Of a stretch of 64,000 bases of DNA, positions 56,301 to 64,000 are shown piece after piece. The DNA is from Pseudolactococcus plantarum (GTDB taxonomy: Bacteria > Bacillota > Bacilli > Lactobacillales > Streptococcaceae). Each line of letters starts with the position of its first letter. Position 1 is the stretch's first letter. The notes under the pieces were generated by a model. It saw only the letters and a list, made by a program, of their open reading frames with translations. It was not told the DNA's origin and made no database searches. Location: the NCBI RefSeq assembly GCF_002441715.1, contig NZ_JXJX01000011.1, positions 1 to 64,000 of the forward strand. Direction: 5' to 3'. The position numbers were made by a program, and so were the translations under genes.

Positions 56301-56478
56301 TTTTTTGAAAAACATCACAAAAACACAAGTCATTTTGACCATCTAGATCATAAACAACTTGTTCTCCATCAACATCTGCCGATAGCTTCATATCTTTGAT
56401 AGAGACATCTACCATCAATCCTTGTTCAAATATTTCCATACCATCAGCACGAACTCTTGCTGGCATCATACGACTCAT
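53362..56478 (-). CDS. SNF2-family DEAD/DEAH helicase with SWIM zinc finger
   Basis: A 1038-aa protein. The N-terminus has a SWIM-type finger (CFCDVFQKNKRYCKH, about residues 51-65), followed by an SNF2-associated domain (about 100-560) and the SNF2 ATPase core: GVLADDMGLGKTLQSI, LIDEAQTVKN, GTPIENR, and helicase C with ISRAHRMGQTK. Bacterial SNF2 proteins of this type bind RNA polymerase or nucleic acid and remodel complexes. ATG 56478 follows AGGA. Confidence 0.93.
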   Translation of the reverse strand: MSRMMPARVRADGMEIFEQGLMVDVSIKDMKLSADVDGEQVVYDLDGQNDLCFCDVFQKNKRYCKHIAAVEEYLKKSDATAVKEEKKAFAAEVEKSKELLASSDFLSKINDDKHASVVGKIKICLEITDAQLTELFHYHAGEFLVFTLKIKLPNTSRAYIIKDIPHFIALLKQSGDYLIGGTRMVTLLMESFDTVSRHFLSYLLKVTPNQDDIAMTNLYRKLGRYFVPHAGLVPDLLNLCAEMEYTLKLLDRPVTYFSVLPLSDEGELYHFEIKPLDDVIELIVKEVAHYPLFEGEMIYYDHVFYTLNTAQRHIIKLLSTLQASSDGARMLHLDYDDKDRLAQALQVFETIGYVDTPEAFKIRAFKPKFLFDVDRFLNLQVIFDYGDFQITSFKALDTVDFSRNLRLEQRIFDLLKAYGFSIGFDTKIDRPQGQDIYTFFTQLLPEFSKIGEVILSDSVKSLQLTDPIDIDVDQNGGLLDISFKLPQVSDTEFSKLVARIQANAGYYVTESGKLVLLDDKFDAVKHVLSDMPEMLTVEQGKISVPVFKAFQLSKIFDNYTGISFTKKFETLYHHLTEPETFPYSKPEQVDATLRTYQEDGVRWMNMLSAYNMGGVLADDMGLGKTLQSITYLASNLKAGEVGLIVAPSSLIYNWSSEFAKFAESINVVVVNGTKQERNVLLSQKETQIFITSYGSFLKDVSIYQKRDLTYLLIDEAQTVKNFNSKTNKALSQLHARHTFALSGTPIENRVDEIWAIFQIIMPGILGERKQFRKLKYEAISRMIQPFVMRRRKQDVLLELPEKLEMIQYSELEEAQKIIYLAQLEAIQNRVRDMDDYEFSRSKIEILAGITRLRQICDTPALFMSDYAGTSGKLKSLSELLQQIKDSGHRPLIFSQFRKMFPHIEKQLQSAGISSYQLTGSTPVKDRIKMVKAFNAGSRDAFLISLKAGGTGLNLTSADVVILIDLWWNPSVEEQAISRAHRMGQTKTVEVIRLITRGTIEEKIMMLQDSKRDMVSTVLDGGGVDNTISRDEMKTILGI

Positions 56479-56692
56479 CTGTTTTGTCCTGTCTTTATAT
56501 CTCTTTTGGTATAGGCAGTGCTAACTGAACATCAATAGCACTATCGTAACCAATCATCGAAGTTTTCAACATCAGCGCCTAGGCCCTAAAGTAAAGCGGT
56601 AACTATAACCTTTTGTCGTCAACATGTTGGGATTACTTCCTTTAAAAATAGCTTCAAATTTCCGATTATTATACCATATTTTCTTGAAAATT

Positions 56693-57694
56693 TCATCTAT
56701 TTTCTAATATTTGCATTGCCTTGACAAATGAGTTGATTAATAAGTTTCTATCCGTAATCCAACCTGGTCGATCATCTTTTAGATGAACCCGATTAGATAG
56801 AAAAATAACTGCTTGCTGCGTTTTTAGATTGATCATCACAAACGTACCAGTATAGCCTGTATGTAATAACCATTGAGAGGTTACATCACGCTTATTTGCT
56901 TCATCACCTTTAAGGATATCCCAGCTGATACTTCTCATATCTTGAGTCAAACTATAGTCCTTAAGTAGTGCCAGATACCGGTCATCTTCAAAATATGCTT
57001 GTGAAAAGTTAACTAAATCATCTAAGGTAGAAAACAATCCTGCGGAACCGGTATGATTCCCGAGCACACGTGCTTTAGGATCATGAACGACACCTTTTGG
57101 CAACTCCCATGCTGTCGACACTGTATGTTCTGGCGCGATAAATCCAGTATGGGTCATGTTAAATGGCTTGAAAACTTGATCCTGTAAAATAGCCGATAAG
57201 TCTTTGTGATACATCGCCTCCAACATAAATCCTAATAAAATAAAATTCACATCTGAATAATGAAACACTTTGTCTAAACTTGCATCTACTCGGTTAAGCG
57301 CTGCTCTTAGTTCACTATAGGATAAGTCATTTCTATTTTTGATAAAAGGATTAATCCCTGAGGTGTGTGTCACTAATTGACGAATGGTTAAACTCTCTGC
57401 ACCTTGTCCTTCAAACTCAGGATAATAGTCTGTTAACAACGCATCAAGTGCGACTTGCCCAGACAAAATCAAGTCTATCAAAACAGTTCCTGTCCCAACT
57501 ACTTTGGATACACTTGCTAGATCATATGCCATATCCGGTTTTAAGCTCACGATTTCTGGCTTCAATCTATCATTACCAAACGTGTGTTTACTTATCTTTC
57601 CCTTATCTACAAAAGCAAAAGAAGCACCTGGAAAAACTCCAGATGCAATATATGCTTTAATGATTTGAATAGGCTCTAGTAGCGCAATGGTCAT
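56693..57694 (-). CDS. Serine hydrolase of the beta-lactamase/PBP4-like family
   Basis: A 333-aa class C beta-lactamase-fold protein. SxxK is visible as SVSK (in DLASVSKVVG), the YxN motif as YSDVN and a terminal HTGYTG. No signal peptide is seen, so it is probably a cytoplasmic or peripherally located esterase/peptidase. The ATG overlaps the cppA stop by four bases; the two are coupled. Confidence 0.88.
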   Translation of the reverse strand: MTIALLEPIQIIKAYIASGVFPGASFAFVDKGKISKHTFGNDRLKPEIVSLKPDMAYDLASVSKVVGTGTVLIDLILSGQVALDALLTDYYPEFEGQGAESLTIRQLVTHTSGINPFIKNRNDLSYSELRAALNRVDASLDKVFHYSDVNFILLGFMLEAMYHKDLSAILQDQVFKPFNMTHTGFIAPEHTVSTAWELPKGVVHDPKARVLGNHTGSAGLFSTLDDLVNFSQAYFEDDRYLALLKDYSLTQDMRSISWDILKGDEANKRDVTSQWLLHTGYTGTFVMINLKTQQAVIFLSNRVHLKDDRPGWITDRNLLINSFVKAMQILENR

Positions 57695-58359
57695 TTAGCA
57701 AACCAGATTTCTGTATTTTGCGCATCACTTAAGGTTAAAACCTTAGCTTTTGGATCTACATAATAAGCTAAAGATAAGTCATCTAACTGTTCTGCAATCT
57801 GCTTAAGATCAACTGTCTTAGCTACCTTAAATTCAATAATCTCTAAATCCCATACTTCTTCTGGTTTAGACATCAAATCAGGACCTTGAGCTTGTGTATA
57901 ACTGATCGTACCAAAAGGTAGGAATATACGATTATCTTGTTGTTTGAGACCAAACCCTTCTGTATAAAAAGCCAAACTTTCAGCAAGATTAGCAGTTGAC
58001 AACTCAATATCACGTATCTTAAGCTCATCAGATGTCGACGCACTAGGGACTACTTCAAAGACATCACCTTCGGGAGAGGTTTTCTCAAAACCTTCTGTAA
58101 ATTCTGGACTTTCGAGAACGATTTTTCTTAATTTTTTAACACCATTTACAGCGCGTGTTCTCATGCTAGGTGACTCTTCTATAATAAGCACTGCGTCATC
58201 TATTGTTTTAGCAGTCTTACCGCCTAAAATCGCCAAAGCATTTTCTTCAGAAATAACTTTGAGGCCTAATGCTTCTTTATAAAATGTTAAGTTTAATTCT
58301 CTATTATTAACACGAATCACAGGTACCATGCCGCTAACATTTTCAAATATCGTCTTCAT
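57691..58359 (-). CDS. cppA: CppA-family protein (VOC/glyoxalase fold)
   Basis: A 222-aa protein with two VOC-like halves. The start (VPVIRVNNRELNLTFYKEAL, then GLKVISEENALAILGG) matches streptococcal CppA, once described as C3-degrading proteinase; the fold suggests a metal-dependent glyoxalase-like role. It is cotranscribed with the serine hydrolase. Confidence 0.88.
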   Translation of the reverse strand: MKTIFENVSGMVPVIRVNNRELNLTFYKEALGLKVISEENALAILGGKTAKTIDDAVLIIEESPSMRTRAVNGVKKLRKIVLESPEFTEGFEKTSPEGDVFEVVPSASTSDELKIRDIELSTANLAESLAFYTEGFGLKQQDNRIFLPFGTISYTQAQGPDLMSKPEEVWDLEIIEFKVAKTVDLKQIAEQLDDLSLAYYVDPKAKVLTLSDAQNTEIWFAK

Positions 58360-58548
58360 CTATTCAATCTCAATTCTTTCAGTGGTTTTTTGTCTCTAAC
58401 TATTATAAGCGACAATTACAAATATTACAAAAATTTTGTATGTATTTTATTGTTTTATTATTTTTTTCACACGATATGTTAATTTAAGTTTCAAATTGAC
58501 ATCACTGGATGATTTTGTCACTATTTTTTAGACATCGGTAACAAAATA

Positions 58549-58557
58549 TGTTATTTT
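58549..58557 (+). promoter_or_regulatory. CPBP gene extended -10, leaderless geometry
   Basis: TGT-TATTTT is followed by ATATTT and the ATG at 58564. No Shine-Dalgarno is present in the 60 bp upstream. Confidence 0.55.
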
Positions 58558-58563
58558 ATATTT

Positions 58564-59274
58564 ATGGATTATTTTGAAAAAACAGAACTCGAAGTCACAA
58601 AAAAAACACCACTGCCACCTCACAAAGCCTCCAAACAAACATGGGTATCTAGGCTCAGTATCCTATGGTTACTTATCCTTTGGCAAGTTTCACAAAATGC
58701 CGTCATTATCCCAATGAACAAACATGGGCAATTTAGCTTATGGAAGATTGGCTTATTCTTAATCATCTTTGCCATTTGTGTCATCCTATCTTACCAATGG
58801 GCAAGAAAGTACCACTTAATCCCAGCGATCCAATGGCGCTACTTCCAATTCGGTAAAATTGCTATGGGATTTGGACTTATGTTTGCAGTTGCACTCATCT
58901 CAGGCTTGATTATGCACCTAACTGGTACGAAAAGTACCGCAAACCAGGATGTTGTTGATGCAATTGGCAAGATGTTACCTCCCGTCATATTCTTCATCAT
59001 GACAACTTCTGCTGGTTTCTTTGAAGAATTGATTTTTAGAGTCTCGTCATTTGAACTTATATTCAACAAATGGCCTAAGATAGCTGCCCTTTTTGCTTGG
59101 GGACTCTTTACACTGGCACATAACCCAACTAACATTGCTAGTTTTGTGACCTATGGTCTCATGAGTTTAGTACTTACCGGTCTCTACATCAAATATAGAA
59201 ACTTTTATCTTAATCTGTCAGTTCATTTTCTATGGAATGCCTTTGGCATGATTGTCTTTTTTATGGCTAAATGA
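58564..59274 (+). CDS. CPBP family intramembrane glutamic protease
   Basis: A 236-aa membrane protein with six to eight helices. The Abi/CPBP (Rce1-like) motifs are EELIFRV (with catalytic Glu pair), the second His motif in FTLAHNPTN and the third in HFLWNAFG. Homologues in lactic acid bacteria confer self-immunity to bacteriocins or act in peptide maturation. It is a single gene ended by a strong hairpin. No bacteriocin precursor lies next to it. Confidence 0.9.
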   Translation: MDYFEKTELEVTKKTPLPPHKASKQTWVSRLSILWLLILWQVSQNAVIIPMNKHGQFSLWKIGLFLIIFAICVILSYQWARKYHLIPAIQWRYFQFGKIAMGFGLMFAVALISGLIMHLTGTKSTANQDVVDAIGKMLPPVIFFIMTTSAGFFEELIFRVSSFELIFNKWPKIAALFAWGLFTLAHNPTNIASFVTYGLMSLVLTGLYIKYRNFYLNLSVHFLWNAFGMIVFFMAK

Positions 59275-59306
59275 ATGAGCCTTAGTATTAACTGTAACCC
59301 TAGTAA

Positions 59307-59351
59307 CATACAAAAGCACCTTGGTTATGATAACCAAGGTGCTTTTGTATG
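59307..59351. terminator. 21-bp perfect hairpin terminator between CPBP and glpF
   Basis: CATACAAAAGCACCTTGGTTA pairs perfectly over 21 bp with its complement, with a 3-nt loop (59328-59330). It lies between two convergent genes and can stop both transcripts. Confidence 0.85.
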
Positions 59352-59369
59352 TGTATCATGAGGCGTTGC

Positions 59370-60260
59370 TTATAAGAAAATAATCTTAAAGAGTGCAACC
59401 GCGCAAAGACCAGCTAAAATAGGTGCTGCAACTGGTACCCAAGAATACCACCATTTTGAATCACTTTTAGCTTCGCCAAGAATTGATTTAGGCAAAATAG
59501 CATGTAACATACGAGGTCCTAAATCACGGGCAGGATTAAGTCCTGGACCTGTTGGGCCACCAAGTGCTGCAACAAGTGCCAATACTAAGAACCCAAGTGC
59601 AATATGAGCAACTGCAAGAGAACCAGCATTACCACTTGTTAACCCAGTAATCCCTTGTTGAATTTTTGTTGGCATATCCATATCTGCAACTTTTGCAGCT
59701 TTACCACCTTGAGCCAATAACTTTTCAATTCCTGGTACAATTTCAGCACCAAAGAAGTTTTTAGTTAACCCTAATGCAGCAAAGAAAAGTACAAACGAAC
59801 CAATAAATTCATTTAGGAAACCATTAATCGTAGCAGACCGACGGCTCTCTTTTGACCCGTTATCTAAACTATCGATTGTTGAGAAAGTCCCAAGAATATG
59901 GTTTGGATTGTTTGTATTCAAATAGAATGGGCGATAAACCATTACAATAATCGCTTGACCAACCATAGCACCTAATACTTGTGCGATGATGTATTGTGCC
60001 ACATGCGCCCAAGGAAATAATCCTGATGCTGCAAGTCCTAATGTAAACGCAGGGTTGATGTGGTTACCTGAAACATTACCAAACATCAAAGCAGGGATCA
60101 TAACCCCACAACCATATCCCCATGCGATAGTCATCCATCCTGAACCGTAGCCTTTAGTCCCTTTAAGGTCAACGTTTGCTACTGCACCATTACCAAGAAT
60201 AATTAGAATCGCTGTGCCGAGAAACTCAGCGAGGTATTTTGTCATCCATGTTACGTCCAT
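59370..60260 (-). CDS. glpF: Aquaglyceroporin (MIP family glycerol facilitator)
   Basis: A 296-aa MIP channel with six helices and both NPA boxes: GNHINPAFTLG and GPGLNPARDLGPR. The Asp after the second NPAR (NPARD) is a GlpF feature. A long extracellular or cytosolic loop around 130-200 is typical of the lactococcal versions. It is divergent from pepX as in L. lactis. A cre site lies upstream. Confidence 0.93.
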   Translation of the reverse strand: MDVTWMTKYLAEFLGTAILIILGNGAVANVDLKGTKGYGSGWMTIAWGYGCGVMIPALMFGNVSGNHINPAFTLGLAASGLFPWAHVAQYIIAQVLGAMVGQAIIVMVYRPFYLNTNNPNHILGTFSTIDSLDNGSKESRRSATINGFLNEFIGSFVLFFAALGLTKNFFGAEIVPGIEKLLAQGGKAAKVADMDMPTKIQQGITGLTSGNAGSLAVAHIALGFLVLALVAALGGPTGPGLNPARDLGPRMLHAILPKSILGEAKSDSKWWYSWVPVAAPILAGLCAVALFKIIFL

Positions 60261-60664
60261 TTTTGTTCGTAATCTCCTTTAGTATAATTGTTGTACTGAT
60301 TGAGTTGAGAAGCAAAACTCATACTCAAAAAAAATTAATAAATTGCTATTGTTAATACTATATAAGTTTATCAGAAAACACATACCATGTAAAGCGTAAG
60401 AAAGCGTTTACATTCCAAATCAGTTTAATTTAAGCTATAAATTAAACCAAGTCTTATAAAAATAAAGCAATTGGCTATCTCTAGCCCTATCTAATCCAAA
60501 CTTACTTTGTGTCATGATGTCTTTTTTTCAGTCACAAATGTTTTTTGAGTAGCATTTACGACGATATAGTGACTATTTTGTTATAATTTAAACAATTGCT
60601 TGATGATAGCGTCACGACACAACTATTTTTCATCGTATCAATCTTAGTTTTTTAAGGAGGTAAC
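60261..60664. promoter_or_regulatory. Divergent glpF/pepX control region with cre
   Basis: A cre (TGTAAACGCTTTCT on the minus strand, 60399-60412, 13 of 14 to consensus) lies about 40 bp upstream of the probable glpF -10 (TATAGT, about 60356). The pepX side has TGT-TATAAT (60579-60587) and AAGGAGG just before the ATG. An ACGACGATATAG sequence near 60558 resembles the repeat beyond the downstream peptidase gene. Confidence 0.6.
60399..60412 (-). promoter_or_regulatory. cre site upstream of glpF
   Basis: TGTAAACGCTTTCT on the minus strand. The flanking ATGTAAAGCG / CGTTTACAT extends it into a longer imperfect palindrome (60387-60414). CcpA binding is inferred. Confidence 0.6.
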
Positions 60665-62962
60665 ATGCACTTCAATCACTTTTCTATTATTGACAAATCC
60701 CCTGCACAACAACTTGTAGACTTATCCGAACTAGGCTTTGCTTTTAATACTGACTTAGCTGCCAAGTCACAATTCAAACACTTTTTAAACTCATCTCCTA
60801 TTGACTTAACGACTCTAGCTACTAGTCAAACACAAACACTACTTGATTTTTTTAAAGCAGATACCCCTTTAACGTGGGACATTTTCTATGGTGTTGGCTT
60901 GCAGTTACTTGGGTTCGTTGCTAATTTTGACTTCCAGTTTACTGATGCGTTATCATTTGCACGACGTATTCAGCTGCCACTAGTCGATATAACAGCTAAT
61001 ATTTGTGATAGCTCAGTTTTGATTCATGCAATTTATTTACTCTTAAACACCAGACAAAAACATGGTATGACATTAGTTGAACATCTGGTGTCAGAAGGAC
61101 TGATACCTATTGATAATTGTTATCATTTTTTTAACGATAAATCTCTTGCCACTTTTGATACACAAAACTTAAGTCGTGAAGTTGTGTATATTGAGAGTCC
61201 AGTTGATACGCTAGATACAGGTAGCTATGATCTCATAAAAGTCCAGATTATTCGCCCGCATTTTGCAGGTAAATTACCTGTTGTCATGACTGCAAGTCCC
61301 TATCATCTCGGCATTAATGAACTTGCAAATGATGCTCAACTGCATGATATGACACAGGCGTTAACGCAAAAAACACCTCACATGATCGATCTTTCAACTC
61401 GTAATCACAAATTGCCTAACTATGATAAAACAGCTGGACAACCTGCCAATCAGAACCTGGAGTTAGAACACTTCACGCACAGTTGGACTTATTCACTGAA
61501 TGATTACTTGTTAGCACGTGGCTTTGCCTCAGTCTATGTCGCAGGAGTTGGGACTCTAGGATCTGATGGTTTTCAAACATCTGGTGACTATCAGCAGATT
61601 TTAAGTGTAACTGCAGTCATTGACTGGTTAAATGGTCGAGCACGTGGCTTTACCTCACGTCAAAAAACACACACGACAACAGCTGATTGGGCTAACGGTC
61701 ATGTTGCGATGACTGGTAAATCTTACCTAGGCACACTCGCTTATGGTGCTGCAACGACAGGCGTCGACGGTCTTGATGTTATCCTTGCTGAAGCAGGTAT
61801 TACAAACTGGTATGATTACTATCGTGAAAATGGGTTAGTTCGCAGTCCTGGTGGTTTTCCTGGAGAAGACTTAGATGTTTTAGCAGCATTAACCTACTCT
61901 AAAAATCTAGATGCAGCAGACTTTGCCAAAAATAATTTAGCGTATAAACATAATTTAGACGAGATGACCAAACACTTGGACCGTGATTCAGGTAATTATA
62001 ACAAGTTTTGGCACGACCGCAACTACTTACCAAACGCTCACAAAGTCAAGGCGGATGTCCTGATTGTCCACGGACTGCAAGATTTTAATGTCACCACTTC
62101 TCATGCGTTTAATTTCTGGCATAGCCTTCCTGAACAGGTCAATAAACATGCTTTTCTACACCAAGGTAGTCATATTTATATGAACAATTGGCAATCAATT
62201 GATTTTTCAGAGACGATCAATGCCTATTTTACTGCAAAATTGTTATCACGAGAGCTGACGCTAACACTTCCACCTGTCATCTGGCAACAAAATAGTGTCA
62301 ACCAAAGCTTTCTAGATTTGCCAGGTTTTGGTGCTCAACACATTGAAACGATCCAACTCGGTTATCAGGGCGAGCTGGAACACTTTGATAATCACTATCC
62401 TGATGCATGCTTTAAGGCATATGCTAGTGACTTTAAACAGTTCAAATCTGACTTGTTTTTAGGTAAGGCAAATGCGACAATCATCGACATCCATATGCCT
62501 GAAAACCTAAGAATAAACGGTCAGATTGTCTTAACCCTTAACATCAAGCTAAATGATAACAAAGGCATCTTGTCAGCTCAAATTTTAGACTTTGGCAACA
62601 AAAAACGATTTACTGACACGAGTCGCCTATTAGCTAGTAAAGTCATCGATCGTGGTCGTAACTTTATGCTAGATGACTTACGTGAGCTCAGTTTAGTAGA
62701 CTCACCTTATCAAGTTGTCACAAAAGGCTTTATGAATCTTCAAAACCGCCAGAAATTAACCGAAATCAACTCTGTGATCCCTGATGAATGGATGAGAGTT
62801 GAGATGCGTTTACAGCCTACTATCTATGAGTTTGAAGCAAACGATACATTACGCTTAGTCATTTATAGTACCGATTTCGAACATACCATACGCGATAATC
62901 GTGAGGTCACGTATGACATTAATCTAGAAAAATCACGACTATATATTCCGAAAGAGAGTTAA
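60665..62962 (+). CDS. pepX: X-prolyl dipeptidyl aminopeptidase
   Basis: A 765-aa serine peptidase releasing X-Pro dipeptides, central to casein and other proline-rich peptide use. GKSYLGT (near residue 350) holds the nucleophile, HGLQDFNV the Asp and QGSHIYMNNW the His. The length is the same as the lactococcal enzyme (763 aa class). No signal peptide is present, so it is cytoplasmic. It is translated from ATG after AAGGAGGTAAC and followed 3 bp later by a C26 peptidase gene. Confidence 0.97.
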   Translation: MHFNHFSIIDKSPAQQLVDLSELGFAFNTDLAAKSQFKHFLNSSPIDLTTLATSQTQTLLDFFKADTPLTWDIFYGVGLQLLGFVANFDFQFTDALSFARRIQLPLVDITANICDSSVLIHAIYLLLNTRQKHGMTLVEHLVSEGLIPIDNCYHFFNDKSLATFDTQNLSREVVYIESPVDTLDTGSYDLIKVQIIRPHFAGKLPVVMTASPYHLGINELANDAQLHDMTQALTQKTPHMIDLSTRNHKLPNYDKTAGQPANQNLELEHFTHSWTYSLNDYLLARGFASVYVAGVGTLGSDGFQTSGDYQQILSVTAVIDWLNGRARGFTSRQKTHTTTADWANGHVAMTGKSYLGTLAYGAATTGVDGLDVILAEAGITNWYDYYRENGLVRSPGGFPGEDLDVLAALTYSKNLDAADFAKNNLAYKHNLDEMTKHLDRDSGNYNKFWHDRNYLPNAHKVKADVLIVHGLQDFNVTTSHAFNFWHSLPEQVNKHAFLHQGSHIYMNNWQSIDFSETINAYFTAKLLSRELTLTLPPVIWQQNSVNQSFLDLPGFGAQHIETIQLGYQGELEHFDNHYPDACFKAYASDFKQFKSDLFLGKANATIIDIHMPENLRINGQIVLTLNIKLNDNKGILSAQILDFGNKKRFTDTSRLLASKVIDRGRNFMLDDLRELSLVDSPYQVVTKGFMNLQNRQKLTEINSVIPDEWMRVEMRLQPTIYEFEANDTLRLVIYSTDFEHTIRDNREVTYDINLEKSRLYIPKES

Positions 62963-62965
62963 GCT

Positions 62966-63679
62966 ATGACAACTATTGGCATTATTGGGTCACAATTTCT
63001 AAGTACACCTGAATTCCCTTTCCACCAATTTCCTGTCACATATACACGCACAGCATTTATAGATGCTTTGCAAAGCGTTGGTGCACAAGTGATTATCATC
63101 CCTATTGATAAAGCGTTGCGCAACCTCCCTCACTACATCAGTTTAGTAGATAAAGTCCTTTTAACTGGCGGAGAAGACGTCTCACCTCAGTTTTACGGAC
63201 AAGATCCCCATAACCTGTTGGGTAGTACAAATCCTGATCGTGACAGGTTTGAATTAGCTGTGATTCAAGAAGTGATCAAACAAGAGAAAGCGTTACTAGG
63301 GGTATGTCGTGGTCATCAACTGCTTAATGTGGCACTCGGAGGGACTTTATATCAGGATTTATCTCTGATGCAGACACCAACGATCAAGCATCTACAAGCA
63401 CCAACAAAATCACACTTCACAACACATACTGTAGAGATTGATCCCAACTCTAGCCTAAATTTTTTACCTGCTGCTTATCACGTGAATTCTTATCATCACC
63501 AAATGATAGATCGATTAGCAGATGACCTAGTCAGCATCGCTCATGCAAGCGACGGTGTCATCGAAGCAGTTGAACATAAAACCAAGCGTTTGATGGGTAT
63601 CCAGTGGCATCCCGAAGGGACTTGGGACAGTATTCGTGACGAACGTGACATATTTGATTTTTTTGTGAATCACCTTTAA
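62966..63679 (+). CDS. Gamma-glutamyl-gamma-aminobutyrate hydrolase family (peptidase C26)
   Basis: A 237-aa class I glutamine-amidotransferase-like hydrolase. GVCRGHQLLNVALGG has the nucleophile Cys, and QWHPEGTWD the His/Glu. Family members (PuuD-like) split gamma-glutamyl amides. It starts 3 bp after pepX, so it is translated from the same message; the pairing suggests peptide or gamma-glutamyl peptide breakdown. It is followed by a terminator. Confidence 0.92.
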   Translation: MTTIGIIGSQFLSTPEFPFHQFPVTYTRTAFIDALQSVGAQVIIIPIDKALRNLPHYISLVDKVLLTGGEDVSPQFYGQDPHNLLGSTNPDRDRFELAVIQEVIKQEKALLGVCRGHQLLNVALGGTLYQDLSLMQTPTIKHLQAPTKSHFTTHTVEIDPNSSLNFLPAAYHVNSYHHQMIDRLADDLVSIAHASDGVIEAVEHKTKRLMGIQWHPEGTWDSIRDERDIFDFFVNHL

Positions 63680-63695
63680 ATCAACGCCTATCACG

Positions 63696-63725
63696 ACGAT
63701 ATATGACGATATATGACGATATATA
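63696..63725. repeat. Three 10-bp tandem repeats
   Basis: ACGATATATG occurs twice and ACGATATATA once in direct tandem, just before a terminator. Confidence 0.85.
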
Positions 63726-63751
63726 AGAGAACAAATCTGATTTGTTCTCTT
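63726..63751. terminator. Bidirectional terminator between the C26 peptidase gene and gltX
   Basis: AGAGAACAAA (63726-63735) pairs with TTTGTTCTCT (63741-63750), with a 5-nt loop and T/A runs on both sides. Confidence 0.8.
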
Positions 63752-63778
63752 TTTGAGTTTTGTGATTTATGTAGCTAT

Positions 63779-64000
63779 TTAGTCTATGAATTGTGCGAGA
63801 TGACTAACAGCTTTTGCTTTACCTAATAGATAAATCGTATCTGGTAGCTCTGGTCCGTGCATTTCACCTGATACAGCAATTCTAATCGGCATAAATAAGT
63901 TTTTGCCTTTGATACCTGTTTCTTTTTGAACAGCTTTGATTAAAGGGAAGATGTTGTCTTTAACATAATCAGCTTCTGATAAGTTTTCTAACTTTTCTTT
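63779..64000 (-). CDS. gltX: Glutamyl-tRNA synthetase, C-terminal part (runs off the window)
   Basis: The last 73 codons of a minus-strand gene: the frame is open from the window edge to TAA at 63779-63781. [20 protein letters not shown] and LPDTIYLLG are the C-terminal anticodon-binding region of class I glutamyl-tRNA synthetases. The start is outside the window. Confidence 0.93.
   Translation of the reverse strand, partial: KEKLENLSEADYVKDNIFPLIKAVQKETGIKGKNLFMPIRIAVSGEMHGPELPDTIYLLGKAKAVSHLAQFID

Noticed and set aside
58564-59274. CPBP protease as part of a bacteriocin immunity locus
   Set aside because: No small double-glycine leader peptide gene or ABC exporter is adjacent, so a bacteriocin role is not supported here.
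63696-63725. Three tandem 10-mers as a possible replication iteron set
   Set aside because: Only three short units, no replication gene, no AT-rich origin layout; they lie between ordinary chromosomal genes.

Overview
The window looks like chromosomal DNA of a low-GC lactic acid bacterium of the Streptococcaceae. It is most likely Lactococcus or its raffinolactis/piscium-type relatives. The pointers are a lactococcal-size X-prolyl dipeptidyl aminopeptidase (PepX, 765 aa) divergent from an aquaglyceroporin gene, a CppA homologue, a preQ1-II riboswitch before queT, an SMK box before metK, a T-box before ileS, and the ftsA-ftsZ-ylmE-sepF-ylmG-ylmH-divIVA-ileS order. The genus is an inference from content and gene order; no database search was run.

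Layout. 1-2041: YeiH-type exporter and divergent LysR regulator. 2133-3209: IS30-family insertion sequence, apparently inserted in the lysR terminator. 3210-5911: AT-rich repeat-bearing spacer, then ktrB (broken near its start by an in-frame TGA) and ktrA. 6169-11424: persulfide-handling locus on the minus strand (two single-domain rhodaneses, two CoA-disulfide/persulfide reductases, one fused to rhodanese, TusA and DsrE domains, then a CstR-type repressor), with a CstR-like operator inside the operon promoter. 11552-13806: accessory island with a zinc-ribbon membrane protein, a four-helix membrane protein and a secreted protein whose gene is split by a -1 frameshift at an A AAA AAA heptamer. 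The island is bordered by a 67-bp direct repeat and also holds a solo IS30-like end and the second copy of a 107-bp hairpin repeat.

13915-63679 is core genome: DUF3042, YtxH and DUF948 proteins, lgt-hprK, PspC and DUF4097 envelope-stress proteins, ileS, the division cluster, degV, rlmB, priA, rpoZ, gmk, rny, metK, birA, gpo, queT, gtrA, yihY, map, a flavodoxin, rplKA, msrA, cvfB, frr, pyrH, ackA, a methyltransferase, murC, an SNF2 helicase, cppA, a CPBP protease, glpF, pepX and a C26 peptidase. The window ends in the 3' part of gltX.

The most unusual global pattern is a set of seven unrelated genes (cstR, rlmB, birA, gpo, gtrA, the ytxK-like methyltransferase and a CPBP protease). In each, the ATG lies exactly 6 nt after a -10 hexamer, usually an extended TGN type, with no Shine-Dalgarno sequence. 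That is the geometry expected for leaderless mRNAs. No rRNA, tRNA or CRISPR array was seen.
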